Source: Tepidiphilus margaritifer DSM 15129 (GTDB lineage Bacteria > Pseudomonadota > Gammaproteobacteria > Burkholderiales > Rhodocyclaceae). From it: DNA of 64,000 nt. Position 1 is the stretch's first letter. Each line of letters begins with the position of its first letter. A program made the translations under genes and the position numbers. The notes below the pieces were generated by a model, which searched no databases, was not told the origin of the DNA, and saw only the letters and a program-made list of their open reading frames with translations. Below, piece after piece: positions 40,418-49,152 of the stretch. Where the stretch lies: the NCBI RefSeq assembly GCF_000425565.1, contig NZ_AUDR01000014.1:124001-188000 (forward strand). Reading direction: 5' to 3'.

Positions 40418-41508
40418 GCCTCACCCTCCGGCGCCGTTTCCAGCGCGCGCAGCCGCTCCTGCTCGTATTCGAGGCGCAGCGGCTCGATGAGGGGATCCAG
40501 GTCGCCATCGAGGATGGCATCGAGCTGGTAGAGCGTGAGGTTGATGCGGTGGTCCGTCACCCTGCCCTGCGGGAAATTGTAGGTACGGATGCGCTCGGAG
40601 CGATCGCCGCTGCCCACCAGGCTCTTTCTCGCCGCTGCCACCGCCGCGGCCTGTTCGTCCCGCCGCCGCGCTTCCAGCCGTGCGGCCAGCACCGCCATGG
40701 CCTTCGCCTTGTTGCGGTGCTGCGAGCGGTCGTCCTGGCATTCGACGACGAGCCCCGTGGGCAGGTGCGTGATGCGCACCGCCGAATCGGTCCGGTTGAC
40801 GTGCTGTCCGCCCGCGCCGCTCGCGCGGAAGGTATCGATGCGCAGCTCGGACGGATCGAGCCGCACCACGGCCTCCTCGTCCGGCTCCGGTAGCACCGCC
40901 ACCGTGCAGGCCGAAGTATGGATGCGCCCCTGGCTCTCGGTGGCCGGCACCCGCTGCACCCGATGCACACCCGACTCGAATTTGAGCCGGCCATAGACGC
41001 CGCGCCCCTCCAGCCGCACGATCACCTCGCGGTACCCCCCCAGGTCGGACTCGCTCGCCGAGAGGATCTCGCTGCGCCAGCCTCGGCGCTCGGCGTAGCG
41101 CAGATACATGCGCAGCAGATCCGCCGCGAAGAGCGCCGCCTCCTCGCCGCCCGTGCCGGCACGAATCTCGAGGAAGGCCGGCCGGTCGTCCTCCGGGTCG
41201 CGCGGCGTAAGCGCCGCGGTGAGCGCATGCTCGCTCTCGGCGAGCCGCTCGGCGAGCCGCGTCTTCTCCTCTTCCGCGAGCGCGCGCAGCTCCGGATCGG
41301 CAGTCAGCGCCTCGGCCGCGGCAAACTCTTCTTCGAGCGCAAGGTGGGTGCGCCACTGCGCCACCACCGGTTCGAGTTCCGCACGTTCCTGCCCCAGGCG
41401 GCGCAGCTGCTGCGGGTCGGATGCCACCGTCGGATCGAGCAGGGCCCGGTCGAGCTCCTGCAGCCGTTCCTCCATGCGGCGCAGCCGTTCGCGGAGACGC
41501 TCCCTCAT
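40414..41508 (-). CDS. prfA: Peptide chain release factor 1
   Basis: Recognises UAA and UAG and triggers peptide release; 364 residues. The GGQ motif is in [15 protein letters not shown] near residue 233. The codon-reading region with the PxT-like tripeptide lies near 185-195 ([14 protein letters not shown]). The open frame continues upstream into hemA; ATG at 41508, overlapping the hemA stop by 4 bp, is the start. Confidence 0.96.
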   Translation of the reverse strand: MRERLRERLRRMEERLQELDRALLDPTVASDPQQLRRLGQERAELEPVVAQWRTHLALEEEFAAAEALTADPELRALAEEEKTRLAERLAESEHALTAALTPRDPEDDRPAFLEIRAGTGGEEAALFAADLLRMYLRYAERRGWRSEILSASESDLGGYREVIVRLEGRGVYGRLKFESGVHRVQRVPATESQGRIHTSACTVAVLPEPDEEAVVRLDPSELRIDTFRASGAGGQHVNRTDSAVRITHLPTGLVVECQDDRSQHRNKAKAMAVLAARLEARRRDEQAAAVAAARKSLVGSGDRSERIRTYNFPQGRVTDHRINLTLYQLDAILDGDLDPLIEPLRLEYEQERLRALETAPEGEA

Positions 41509-42839
41509 CCCCGCTCCCCCCGCGGCACCGCCAGAGGCAGGGATTCTTCCTGCGTCGCGTCTTCCCCCTTGTCTTTTGCCGGGGGCGTACTTTCTTCCAG
41601 CGCGAAGAGCCGCGGCAGGGCCGCGAGCAGCGCCTCGCGTTCCGCGTCGCCCGCCTCCTGCAAAAAGCGCGTGGGCGCGTGCAGCCACTTGTTCATCAGC
41701 CCATGGCTCAGGGCCATGAGCACCGCCTCGGGCGATTCGCCCCCATGCAGGCGGCGCAAGGCCCGCTGTAGCTCCGCCTCCCGCAGCGCATCGGCCCGCT
41801 CGCGCAGGCGGCGGATCCAGGGCACGATCTCGCGCGAGCGCACCCAGGCCATGAACTCGGCCACCCGCTCCTCGACGATGCGCTCCGCCGCCACCAGCGC
41901 CTGCTGCCGCGAGGCGAGCCCCGCCTGCACGATCTGCGCCAGATCATCCACGGTATAGAGGAAGACGTCGTCGAGCTCACCCACCTCCGGCTCGACGTCG
42001 CGCGGCACGGCCAGATCCACCATCACGAAGGGCCGGCGCCGACGCTTTTTCAGGGCGCGCTCGACCATCCCCAGGCCGATGAGCGGCAGTGGGCTGGCCG
42101 TGCTCGAGACGATGGTGTCGAATTCGGGCAGGATGTCCGGCAGGTCCTCGAGCCGCCCCACGCCCGCGCCCAGCGGCTGGGCGATCGCCTCGGCCCGGGC
42201 GAGCGTGCGGTTGACCACCATCATCCGCCTGGGGCGGCCGGCGGCGAAGTGCGTGGCGCACAATTCGATCATCTCGCCGGCGCCGACGAAGAGCACCCGC
42301 TGCTCCGATACCGGCCCGAAGACGCGCTCGGAGAGCTTGACCGCCGCCGCGGCCATGGAGACCACGTTCGCCCCGATCGCCGTGCCCGAACGCACTTCCT
42401 TGGCCACCGCCAAGGTGTGCTGGAAGAGTTTGTGCAAATGCTTGCCGAGCGTTCCGGCCGCTTGCGCCGCCCGCACTGCGTCCTTGAACTGCCCCAGGAT
42501 CTGCGCTTCGCCCAGCACCATGGAATCGAGGCCGCTCGCCACGCGAAAGACGTGGCGCACCGCCGCCTGGTCAATATAGGTGAAGAGGTGCGGCGCCACT
42601 TCCGGCAGCGGCGTTCCTTGGCGGGCGGTGAGCCAAGCCACCACCGGCTCCGCCTCGCGCGCCGCCACGTAGAGTTCGGTACGGTTGCAGGTGGAGAGGA
42701 TGGCGGCTTCCGATACACCGACCACGCCGCCGCACAATTCCTGCAGGGCCGGCACCACGCGCTGCGGATCGAACGCGAACCGCTCCCGGATCGCGATCGG
42801 CGCCGAATGGTGGTTCAGACCCAAGGCATAGAACGGCAT
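41505..42839 (-). CDS. hemA: Glutamyl-tRNA reductase
   Basis: First step of the C5 route to 5-aminolevulinate; 444 residues. The active-site cysteine is in [11 protein letters not shown] near residue 50. The NADPH-binding domain has [14 protein letters not shown] near 190, followed by the dimerisation helices. hemB in the same window acts two steps later. The order hemA-prfA-prmC is conserved in proteobacteria. Confidence 0.96.
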   Translation of the reverse strand: MPFYALGLNHHSAPIAIRERFAFDPQRVVPALQELCGGVVGVSEAAILSTCNRTELYVAAREAEPVVAWLTARQGTPLPEVAPHLFTYIDQAAVRHVFRVASGLDSMVLGEAQILGQFKDAVRAAQAAGTLGKHLHKLFQHTLAVAKEVRSGTAIGANVVSMAAAAVKLSERVFGPVSEQRVLFVGAGEMIELCATHFAAGRPRRMMVVNRTLARAEAIAQPLGAGVGRLEDLPDILPEFDTIVSSTASPLPLIGLGMVERALKKRRRRPFVMVDLAVPRDVEPEVGELDDVFLYTVDDLAQIVQAGLASRQQALVAAERIVEERVAEFMAWVRSREIVPWIRRLRERADALREAELQRALRRLHGGESPEAVLMALSHGLMNKWLHAPTRFLQEAGDAEREALLAALPRLFALEESTPPAKDKGEDATQEESLPLAVPRGERG

Positions 42840-42874
42840 GAGCGCGCGAGATGGAGATCCGAAGAAAGGAATCG

Positions 42875-42883
42875 ATTATATCA
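42875..42883 (-). promoter_or_regulatory. Candidate extended -10 promoter of hemA
   Basis: On the minus strand TGA-TATAAT (42883-42875) is a perfect -10 with a TGn extension, 35 bp before the hemA start. No clear -35 is present, as expected for extended -10 promoters. Confidence 0.5.
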
Positions 42884-42965
42884 CCCGCCCCGACCCCACC
42901 CTTGACGGCGGGCGGCGGGGCACCCACAATGCGGGCGAAGCCATCGCCCAAGGGAGAACGCAGGC

Positions 42966-43643
42966 ATGCGCATCCTCATCGTCGAAGACGACGCCGTCAT
43001 TGCCGACGGCCTTGCCCGCGCGCTCAAACAATCCGGCTGCGCCATCGACACGGTGATGAACGGCCGCGAGGCCGACGTGGCCCTGCAGACCACCCCCTAC
43101 GACCTCGTCATCCTCGATCTCGGCCTGCCGGGACTGCCCGGCATCGAGGTGCTGCGCCGCCTGCGTGCGCGCAAGAACACCACTCCCGTGCTCATCCTCA
43201 CCGCCCAGGACGGAATCGAAGACCGCGTGCGGGGGCTCGATGCCGGCGCCGACGACTATCTCACCAAGCCCTTCGCGCTCCCCGAGCTGGAAGCCCGCGT
43301 GCGGGCGCTCACGCGGCGCTCGCTCGCCGCCCCGCCGGTGGTGGAAGCCGGCAAGCTGCGCTACGACCAAACCGCCCGGCGCGTCTGGCTCGACGGCACG
43401 CCGCTCGAGCTCTCCGGCCGGGAACTCGCGCTCCTCGAATACCTCATCACCCGCCCCGGCCGGCTCGTGAGCAAGGAACAGCTCGTCGAGCACCTCTGCG
43501 GCTGGGGAGAGGAAGTCTCCACCAACGCCATCGAAGTGTACATGCACCGGCTGCGCAAAAAGATCGAAGGAAGCGGCGTGCGCATCCAAACGGTGCGCGG
43601 CCTCGGCTACAGCCTGGAGCCCGGCGATGCTTCCCTGGGGTAA
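42966..43643 (+). CDS. OmpR-family response regulator
   Basis: A 225-residue two-component regulator. The receiver domain (~1-115) has the acidic pair EDD at 8-10, the phosphoacceptor aspartate in VILDLGLPG near residue 51 and the lysine in LTKPFALPELEARV near 101. The C-terminal winged helix (~125-220; ELALLEYLITRPGRLVSKEQLVEHL) binds DNA. It resembles TctD/QseB/PmrA regulators. It overlaps the kinase gene by 17 bp. No transporter gene next door indicates the signal. Confidence 0.92.
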   Translation: MRILIVEDDAVIADGLARALKQSGCAIDTVMNGREADVALQTTPYDLVILDLGLPGLPGIEVLRRLRARKNTTPVLILTAQDGIEDRVRGLDAGADDYLTKPFALPELEARVRALTRRSLAAPPVVEAGKLRYDQTARRVWLDGTPLELSGRELALLEYLITRPGRLVSKEQLVEHLCGWGEEVSTNAIEVYMHRLRKKIEGSGVRIQTVRGLGYSLEPGDASLG

Positions 43644-45084
43644 GCGCACGCCCGACGGCTCGCCGAACTCCGTCTTCGGCGAGATCCTCGACTGGCTCCT
43701 CGCCCCGCTGCTCTTTCTCTGGCCTTTCTCCATCATCGTCACGCACCAGGTGGCCGATCGCATCGCCAACCGCTCATTTGACCACGCCCTCGGCGAGCAG
43801 GTTCATATGCTCGCGCGCTTCGTGACGATCGACGGCGATCGCGTCCAGCTCGACCTGCCCGCGCCGGGTCGCATCCTCTTTCGTTCATCGGCGAGCGACG
43901 TCGTCTTCTTCCAAGTGCGCACCGACGAAGGATTCGTCGGCGGCGACGCCGAGATCCCCGCCCCACCCCGCCCCTGGCTGCCCGACGGCGAAGTGCGCTG
44001 GCGCGACGACGTCGTCGCCGGGGAACCGGTGCGCGTCGCCGCCCGCATCGACCGCCGCCCCGGCCCCGAGCAGCCGCGCTTCGTCATCGCCCAGGTGGCA
44101 GAAACCCTCAACAAGCGCCGCGAGCTTGCCTCCGACGTCGTCACCGGCGTGCTGCTGCCGCAATTCGCCCTGATTCCGCTCTCGGTCGTGCTCGTCTGGT
44201 TCGGCCTCACCCGCGGCATCGCCCCGCTCGCCCGCCTGCAGGCGCGCATCCGCCAGCGCCGCCCCACCGACCTCTCGCCCATTCCACCCGAGAGCGTTCC
44301 CGAAGAGGTGCGCCCCCTCATCGTCGCCTTCAACGACATGATGGCCCGCCTCGAAGAAAACCTCCAGGCCCAGCGCCGCTTCATCGCCGACGCCGCCCAC
44401 CAGATGCGCACCCCCATCACCGGGCTGAAGATGCAAGCCGAACTCGCCTTGCGCGAGCGCGACCCGCAGGCGCTGCGCCAGGACCTCCTGCGCCTGCACG
44501 GCGCCGCCGAACGCGCCGCCCACCTCATCCAGCAACTGCTCACGCTGGCGCGCGCCGAATCGAGCTCCGAAGCGGTGCATCGTATCGAGCGTCTCGACGT
44601 ACAGGAATTACTGCGCGAAGTCGCCCTCGAGCTCTATCCCAAGGCCCAGCACAAGGCGCTCGAGCTCGGACTCGACGAAAGCGAAGCGACGCTGGAAGTC
44701 GAAGGCAACCGCCTGATGCTGCAAGAACTCTTCAAAAATCTGGTCGACAACGCGATCCAATACACCCCGCCCGGCGGCAGCGTCACCCTGCGCGCGCTAG
44801 CCCGCGGGGATTCGGTCGACGTCGAGATCGAAGACACCGGCATCGGCATCCCCCCCGCCGACCGCCCCCGCGTCTTCGAGCGCTTCTACCGCGTGCTCGA
44901 CACCGGCGTCGACGGCTCCGGCCTGGGCCTTGCGATCGTGCGCGAGATCGCCGAGATGCACCGCGCCGACGTCAGCCTCGAACCCAACCCCCACGGCCAG
45001 GGCACGCTCGCCCGCGTGCGCTTCCCCCTGCCGGCACGAAGCCCCGCCCGGCAGGACGAGCGCCCCCGCGCCAAGGATGATTGA
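43627..45084 (+). CDS. Sensor histidine kinase (TctE/QseC-like)
   Basis: A 485-residue inner membrane kinase. Membrane helices are near 25-45 and 172-197, enclosing a periplasmic sensor of TctE_N type (~46-170). The phosphoacceptor histidine is in DAAHQMRTPITGLKMQ near residue 258. N box (LVDNAIQYTPPGG near 375) and G box (DGSGLGLAIVREIAEM near 433) are intact. The start overlaps the response regulator gene. Its TGA stop at 45082-45084 lies inside the -35 box of the tRNA-Phe promoter. Confidence 0.92.
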   Translation: MLPWGKRTPDGSPNSVFGEILDWLLAPLLFLWPFSIIVTHQVADRIANRSFDHALGEQVHMLARFVTIDGDRVQLDLPAPGRILFRSSASDVVFFQVRTDEGFVGGDAEIPAPPRPWLPDGEVRWRDDVVAGEPVRVAARIDRRPGPEQPRFVIAQVAETLNKRRELASDVVTGVLLPQFALIPLSVVLVWFGLTRGIAPLARLQARIRQRRPTDLSPIPPESVPEEVRPLIVAFNDMMARLEENLQAQRRFIADAAHQMRTPITGLKMQAELALRERDPQALRQDLLRLHGAAERAAHLIQQLLTLARAESSSEAVHRIERLDVQELLREVALELYPKAQHKALELGLDESEATLEVEGNRLMLQELFKNLVDNAIQYTPPGGSVTLRALARGDSVDVEIEDTGIGIPPADRPRVFERFYRVLDTGVDGSGLGLAIVREIAEMHRADVSLEPNPHGQGTLARVRFPLPARSPARQDERPRAKDD

Positions 45085-45108
45085 CTTTCTCTTTCCCGCC
45101 GCTATAAT
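45081..45108 (+). promoter_or_regulatory. Sigma-70 promoter of tRNA-Phe
   Basis: TTGACT (45081-45086) and TATAAT (45103-45108), spaced 16 bp, end 13 bp before the tRNA. The -35 box overlaps the TGA stop of the kinase gene. Confidence 0.88.
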
Positions 45109-45121
45109 GGCGGTCTTCGGC

Positions 45122-45197
<76 letters not shown>

Positions 45198-45203
45198 AAA
45201 CCC

Positions 45204-45236
45204 AAAATCCCAACCCTTATCGGTTGGGATTTTTTT
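45204..45236 (+). terminator. Intrinsic terminator of tRNA-Phe
   Basis: AAAATCCCAACC (45204-45215) pairs with GGTTGGGATTTT (45222-45233), with T residues continuing to 45236. Confidence 0.92.
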
Positions 45237-45245
45237 GCCCTGAGC

Positions 45246-45401
45246 GCCAGTGTTGGCGCGGTTCCGGCCCGTTGCCTCGTGAGCGCTGCACCGCCAAACG
45301 ACGCCGTTTCGGAGTACTTCTCGCCTCTCTGCTGCCGTTTTTCTCTGCTGGGCTCGTGAGCGTTCACCGAGCCAGAGCCAGCACTGGCGCGGGTTTCCGG
45401 C
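45246..45401 (+). repeat. Diverged repeat pair at the left island junction
   Basis: A 23-nt block at 45246-45268 (GCCAGTGTTGGCGCGG...) recurs in altered form at 45377-45401 (GCCAGCACTGGCGCGGG...). A second block, CTCGTGAGCG, occurs at 45276-45285 and 45353-45362. Order is A-B...B-A although both blocks are in direct orientation. Each A copy holds a small palindrome (CCAGTGTTGG, CCAGCACTGG). This sits in a 270-bp stretch between tRNA-Phe and the MerR gene that otherwise shows no gene. Confidence 0.4.
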
Positions 45402-45469
45402 TTCCGGGTTGCGATTGTGAATTGGTCGGCCGTTGGTTACCGAATCTGCACTGCTCACCTCGTCTTGCA

Positions 45470-45889
45470 TCAAGGTACGGCGAGCTCGGCGGCAGATACT
45501 GGTTGAGACAGTTCGCACAGGATGCCGCACTGTTCGGCGCTTCTGCCTTCGGAACACATTTCCCTCAAGGATCTGAGCTGCTGCTCAAGTGCGCTCAGTT
45601 CCTGGATACGCACCGCGACCTGCTCGATGTGTGCCTCAAGAACACGGTTGACCTCACTGCAATCTTGGGTTGGCACGTTCTTGAGGCGCAACAGCACACG
45701 AATCTCGTCGAGCGTCATGTCCAGCGAACGACAGCGGCGAATGAAAAGCAAGCGTTCGACGTGTGCGTCGCCATATAAGCGGAAATTGCCCGCGCTCCGG
45801 GACGGGGGCGGCAGGAGTCCTTCCTGCTCATAAAAGCGAATCGTTTGAATCGGACACCCGGTTTGCCGGGCAAGCGCTCCGATCTGCAT
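45470..45889 (-). CDS. cadR: MerR family Cd/Pb-responsive regulator (CadR/PbrR type)
   Basis: A 139-residue metal-sensing regulator. The winged helix-turn-helix (~1-70) has IGALARQTGCPIQTIRFYEQ. The long dimerisation helix follows. The metal-site cysteines of CadR/PbrR are present: C77 (PTQDCSEV), C112 (REMCSEG) and C121 (AEQCGIL), plus C125. The His-rich tail of Pseudomonas CadR is absent. It is divergent from the cation efflux gene, and the shared region has a perfect MerR operator. Cadmium, lead or zinc is the likely inducer. Confidence 0.93.
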   Translation of the reverse strand: MQIGALARQTGCPIQTIRFYEQEGLLPPPSRSAGNFRLYGDAHVERLLFIRRCRSLDMTLDEIRVLLRLKNVPTQDCSEVNRVLEAHIEQVAVRIQELSALEQQLRSLREMCSEGRSAEQCGILCELSQPVSAAELAVP

Positions 45890-45915
45890 AGCTGCAACCC
45901 CTTTTTATCATCGAC

Positions 45916-45946
45916 TTGACTCTATAGTAGCTATAGAGTGTTAAAT
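45916..45946 (+). promoter_or_regulatory. MerR-type promoter/operator with 19-bp spacer
   Basis: TTGACT (45916-45921) and TTAAAT (45941-45946) are 19 bp apart, the over-long spacing typical of MerR-controlled promoters. Within the spacer is a perfect dyad: ACTCTATAG (45919-45927), centre TAG, CTATAGAGT (45931-45939). It drives the efflux gene on the plus strand and probably autoregulates cadR. Confidence 0.9.
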
Positions 45947-46022
45947 CTCAAAATACCCTCCGGATGCTTGCTGGTTTCTGCAAGAGCCTCGCCGGATCAG
46001 GAACGAGAAGAATCAAGGACCA

Positions 46023-46925
46023 ATGACTATGACTGATGAATGCCAGAAATCCTGCGGATGTGCGTCCGAGCGGAAGGCGGAGTCCATGACGGGTGCCACG
46101 CCGACCGGGACGGGAAGGATGAGTCTGTTCTCGGTGCCGAAGATGGACTGCCCTTCGGAGGAGCGCATGATCCGGCTCGCGCTCGAGAATACGAGCGGGC
46201 TGGCCGCACTCGAGTTCGATCTTGGCAAGCGCGAGTTGCGTGTTTTTCACGACGGCCCCGTCGAACCCATTGCAAGCAAGCTTGAAAGTCTCGGCTTGGG
46301 CGCCCGTCTCATTGCGTCAACTGAATCGAATGGCCCGCACACTGTCGATGGGCAAAGCGACAGCCAGCCGTCCTCCGAGCAAGAGTCTCGCGCTCTCAAA
46401 TGGTTGCTTGCCATCAACGCCGCCATGTTTGTCGTCGAAGTGACGACCGGGTGGATTGCGCAGTCCACGGGGCTCATGGCTGACTCACTGGACATGTTCG
46501 CGGATGCCGCCGTCTACGGGCTCGCGCTCTACGCCGTCGGCCGTGATACCGGGCACCAGCTGAAGGCGGCGCGGTTGTCAGGCTGGCTGCAACTGTTGCT
46601 CGCGCTCGGCGCAATGTCCGAGGTGCTGCGCCGCTTCGTCTTTGGTAGCGAGCCCGAGCCACCGCTCATGATGGGGATCGCGCTCGTTGCGCTCATTGCA
46701 AACGTTACCTGCCTTGTCTTGATCTCCAGTCATCGAAAAGGCGGCGCTCACATGAAGGCAAGCTGGATTTTCTCCACGAACGACGTGCTGGCAAACCTGG
46801 GGGTGATCGCGGCCGGGGCGTTGGTCGCCTGGACAGGATCGCGTTACCCCGATTTGGTGATTGGCTCGCTCATCGCGCTGCTGGTATTGAACGGTGCGCG
46901 GCGCATCCTGCGCCTCGGTGCCTGA
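46023..46925 (+). CDS. HMA-domain cation diffusion facilitator-like transporter
   Basis: A 300-residue efflux protein under the CadR-type promoter. Residues ~34-105 form a heavy-metal-associated-like domain with MDCPSE at 41-46. An early CGC sits at 11-13. A membrane domain of six helices follows (~124-298). The DxxxD metal-site pair D157/D161 is in helix 2, while helix 5 reads F250-xxx-D254 where CDF proteins normally have His-xxx-Asp. It ends right after the last helix, without the usual cytoplasmic C-terminal domain. Cd, Zn or Pb export is the likely role. Confidence 0.82.
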   Translation: MTMTDECQKSCGCASERKAESMTGATPTGTGRMSLFSVPKMDCPSEERMIRLALENTSGLAALEFDLGKRELRVFHDGPVEPIASKLESLGLGARLIASTESNGPHTVDGQSDSQPSSEQESRALKWLLAINAAMFVVEVTTGWIAQSTGLMADSLDMFADAAVYGLALYAVGRDTGHQLKAARLSGWLQLLLALGAMSEVLRRFVFGSEPEPPLMMGIALVALIANVTCLVLISSHRKGGAHMKASWIFSTNDVLANLGVIAAGALVAWTGSRYPDLVIGSLIALLVLNGARRILRLGA

Positions 46926-46959
46926 AGCAGCGAGCGCGGGACATGCCGCCCCGGCAATA

Positions 46960-47170
46960 TCAACGACTGAATTCCCGCCCTGGAATTTCACGCTGCGCTG
47001 CCCAATCCAATGGCAAGGCTCGCCGGATCAGGCGCTCCAGCACAAGCCCGACTGCCTTTTCCACCACGCACGCCTCGACGATGTCAGGTGCAAGCCGGGT
47101 CAGTTGCGCGATCCGACTTGCATGCCCCCGGTCAATGCTCTCGGCTGCCGCGATCTCGGTGATGGAGGGT
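46960..47170 (-). pseudogene. C-terminal remnant of a site-specific recombinase/resolvase
   Basis: On the minus strand about 65 residues read in frame to a TGA at 46960-46962. The segment AAAESIDRGHASRIAQLTRL followed by APDIVEA and PLDWAAQR resembles the C-terminal region of large serine recombinases found on mobile elements, which commonly reads ..LLAPDIVEAILDG.. then FPxEWxxQR. The N-terminal catalytic domain is missing. It marks an old insertion or recombination event beside the cation efflux gene. Confidence 0.55.
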
Positions 47171-47570
47171 CACGCGCGCCCTGACCTCGGCCGGGTTTGC
47201 GCTGTCCATCGATGATTTCGGCACCGGGTATTCCTCACTGGCTTACCTCAAGCGATTTCCCGTTCATAAACTGAAGATCGACATCTCGTTCGTGCGGGAC
47301 ATGCTGACCGATCGCAACGATCTCGCCATTGTGTCCGCCATCGTTGCCATGGCGAAGAGCCTCGGCCTCAAGACCCTGGCCGAAGGTGTGGAAGAGGCAG
47401 CGCAGGCGGAACACTTGCTGGCATTGGGTTGCGACGAAGCACAGGGGTATTACTTCGCCCGTCCGGAGCCGGCCGAGGTTTTCGCGCGCAGGTGGTTGCA
47501 AAGCGCATGTCCGAGTCATGATCTCGGTCAGGACGTGGATCGCCAAGAGCAAGGCCACCTCGGTACATGA
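47163..47570 (+). pseudogene. EAL domain (c-di-GMP phosphodiesterase) C-terminal remnant
   Basis: About 135 residues in one frame match the second half of an EAL domain: SIDDFGTGYSSLAYL, LKIDISFVRDML, ETLAEGVE-like KTLAEGVEEAAQ, and the QGYYFARPEPA end. The EAL motif itself and the catalytic N-terminal half are missing, and an in-frame TGA at 47160-47162 closes the frame upstream. It abuts the recombinase remnant on the other strand. From 47571 to 47769 I see no gene. Confidence 0.7.
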
Positions 47571-47769
47571 CGGCAAAGCCGCTCCATGGCACCGGGCCCC
47601 GGCGCATGATCACGCCCTCGAGTTCTCTCAAACTCTTCGTAGCGTTCACGCTGATCCGTGATCGGGAGCCGTCAGCCCGGTCGGTTCAACAGCGATCGGG
47701 GCCATTGCCTCTGCGAAAGCGCACAGACCAAAGGCACTTGGGCTGGCTCGCCCCAACTGCTTCACCTCA

Positions 47770-49152
47770 TCAGGTTCCGCCTGGGAACTCCAGGCAGAAC
47801 CGGGTCCTGCCCTGCGCGGACGTCACGCTGATCGATCCTCCATGGGTTTGCATAATGGCGCGGGTAATCGCCAATCCCAGCCCTGCGCCGTCGGTTTCCG
47901 GATGTGACCGCGATGGGTCAGCACGGTAAAACCGATCGAACAGGCGCGGCAGTACCCTCGGGTCGATGTCCTCGCCGGTGTTCTCGACGCTCACCCGGGT
48001 GGCTTGGGAAGACTGGCTGATCTCGATCGTGACCTCGCCATGTGGCGGGGTGTGGCGCAGCGCGTTCGAAAGCAGATTGCTCAGGGCACGGCGGAACATC
48101 AAGCGATCACCGACGATCTCGCCCTCACCACGCTGAGCCAGTCTGACGCCCTTCTCCTCGGCGACCGCCTCATAGAACTCGATCAGGGCGTGCGTTTCCT
48201 CGGCTGCCGAGAAACGTTCCCGGTTCGGCAGCATCATCCCGCGTTCGGCCTTGGCCAGGAACAGCATATCGGACACCATGCGGCCCAGACGCTGCAGTTC
48301 CTCGGCATTGGAAGCCAGAATCTCCCGGTAGGTATCGGCATCCCGCCGGGTAGCCAACGCGACCTGGGTCTGGGTCAGCAGGTTGCTCAGGGGGGTGCGC
48401 AGCTCATGCGCCAGATTCGACGAGAACTCCGACAGTCGCGTGAACGCGTCTTCCAGCCGGTCCAGCATCTTGTTGAGTTCGTGAGCCAGATCGGCCATTT
48501 CGATGGGTACCGCCTCGACGGGCATGCGCTGGTGCAGCCGCTGGCTCGTGAGCGTGGTGGCTCTGGATTTCATGGCACGCAATGGCGCCAGCCCCTTGTA
48601 CGCGGCAAACCAGCTCAGCAAGCCACAGATGACGATCGTCACGACGGCATAGGTCATCAGGGTGCGCCGCAACTCCAGCATGAACCGTGTGTGATGCGCC
48701 GTGTCCATGGCAACGAGGATGTCCAGCCGCGTCGTTGCGTCATAGGCTGGAATAACCCGGACAAGCATCCCGCGAAACGCCTGCCCTTCGTCGGCCCAAT
48801 GGATCAGCGCGTCGTTGCCGTTGCCTTCATCCGCCGGTGACAGTTCGCGCGGGAGGCGAAATCCTTCGGACTGGAAGAGCGTTTCACCTTTCGAATCATG
48901 GACGCTGACGTACAGCCCGTGATGGTGGCTCAATGCCTCACGCAGCAGCCACTTGGCGTCCTCGGCCGAATTGGATCGCGCCAAAATATCCTCGATCAGG
49001 TGCTGCTTGTCCTGCAGCGCCATGTGATCCAGCTCGATGAAATGCCGCTCGGATGCAGCGATGACCAACAAGGCCAATCCAAACACCACAGCCGCAGCCG
49101 CCAACGTAAAGAAGAGGGTGAGCCGGGTCGTCAGTGACAGGGAGCGAAACAT
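47770..49152 (-). CDS. copS: Heavy metal sensor histidine kinase (CopS/CusS type)
   Basis: A 460-residue membrane kinase. Helices near 12-32 and 165-187 flank a periplasmic sensor rich in His (HFIELDHM, SHHHGLYV). The HAMP region is at ~190-240, the phosphoacceptor is in NLAHELRTPLSNLL near residue 250, and the ATPase has N box LLSNALRHTPPHG near 365 and G box DGAGLGLAITRAIM near 425. This is the CusS/CopS architecture for periplasmic copper or silver sensing. It lies 0 bp after copR. Confidence 0.9.
   Translation of the reverse strand: MFRSLSLTTRLTLFFTLAAAAVVFGLALLVIAASERHFIELDHMALQDKQHLIEDILARSNSAEDAKWLLREALSHHHGLYVSVHDSKGETLFQSEGFRLPRELSPADEGNGNDALIHWADEGQAFRGMLVRVIPAYDATTRLDILVAMDTAHHTRFMLELRRTLMTYAVVTIVICGLLSWFAAYKGLAPLRAMKSRATTLTSQRLHQRMPVEAVPIEMADLAHELNKMLDRLEDAFTRLSEFSSNLAHELRTPLSNLLTQTQVALATRRDADTYREILASNAEELQRLGRMVSDMLFLAKAERGMMLPNRERFSAAEETHALIEFYEAVAEEKGVRLAQRGEGEIVGDRLMFRRALSNLLSNALRHTPPHGEVTIEISQSSQATRVSVENTGEDIDPRVLPRLFDRFYRADPSRSHPETDGAGLGLAITRAIMQTHGGSISVTSAQGRTRFCLEFPGGT

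Noticed and set aside
47571-47769. Possible membrane-transporter fragment on the minus strand
   Set aside because: A few residues looked suggestive but no conserved motif could be confirmed in any frame.
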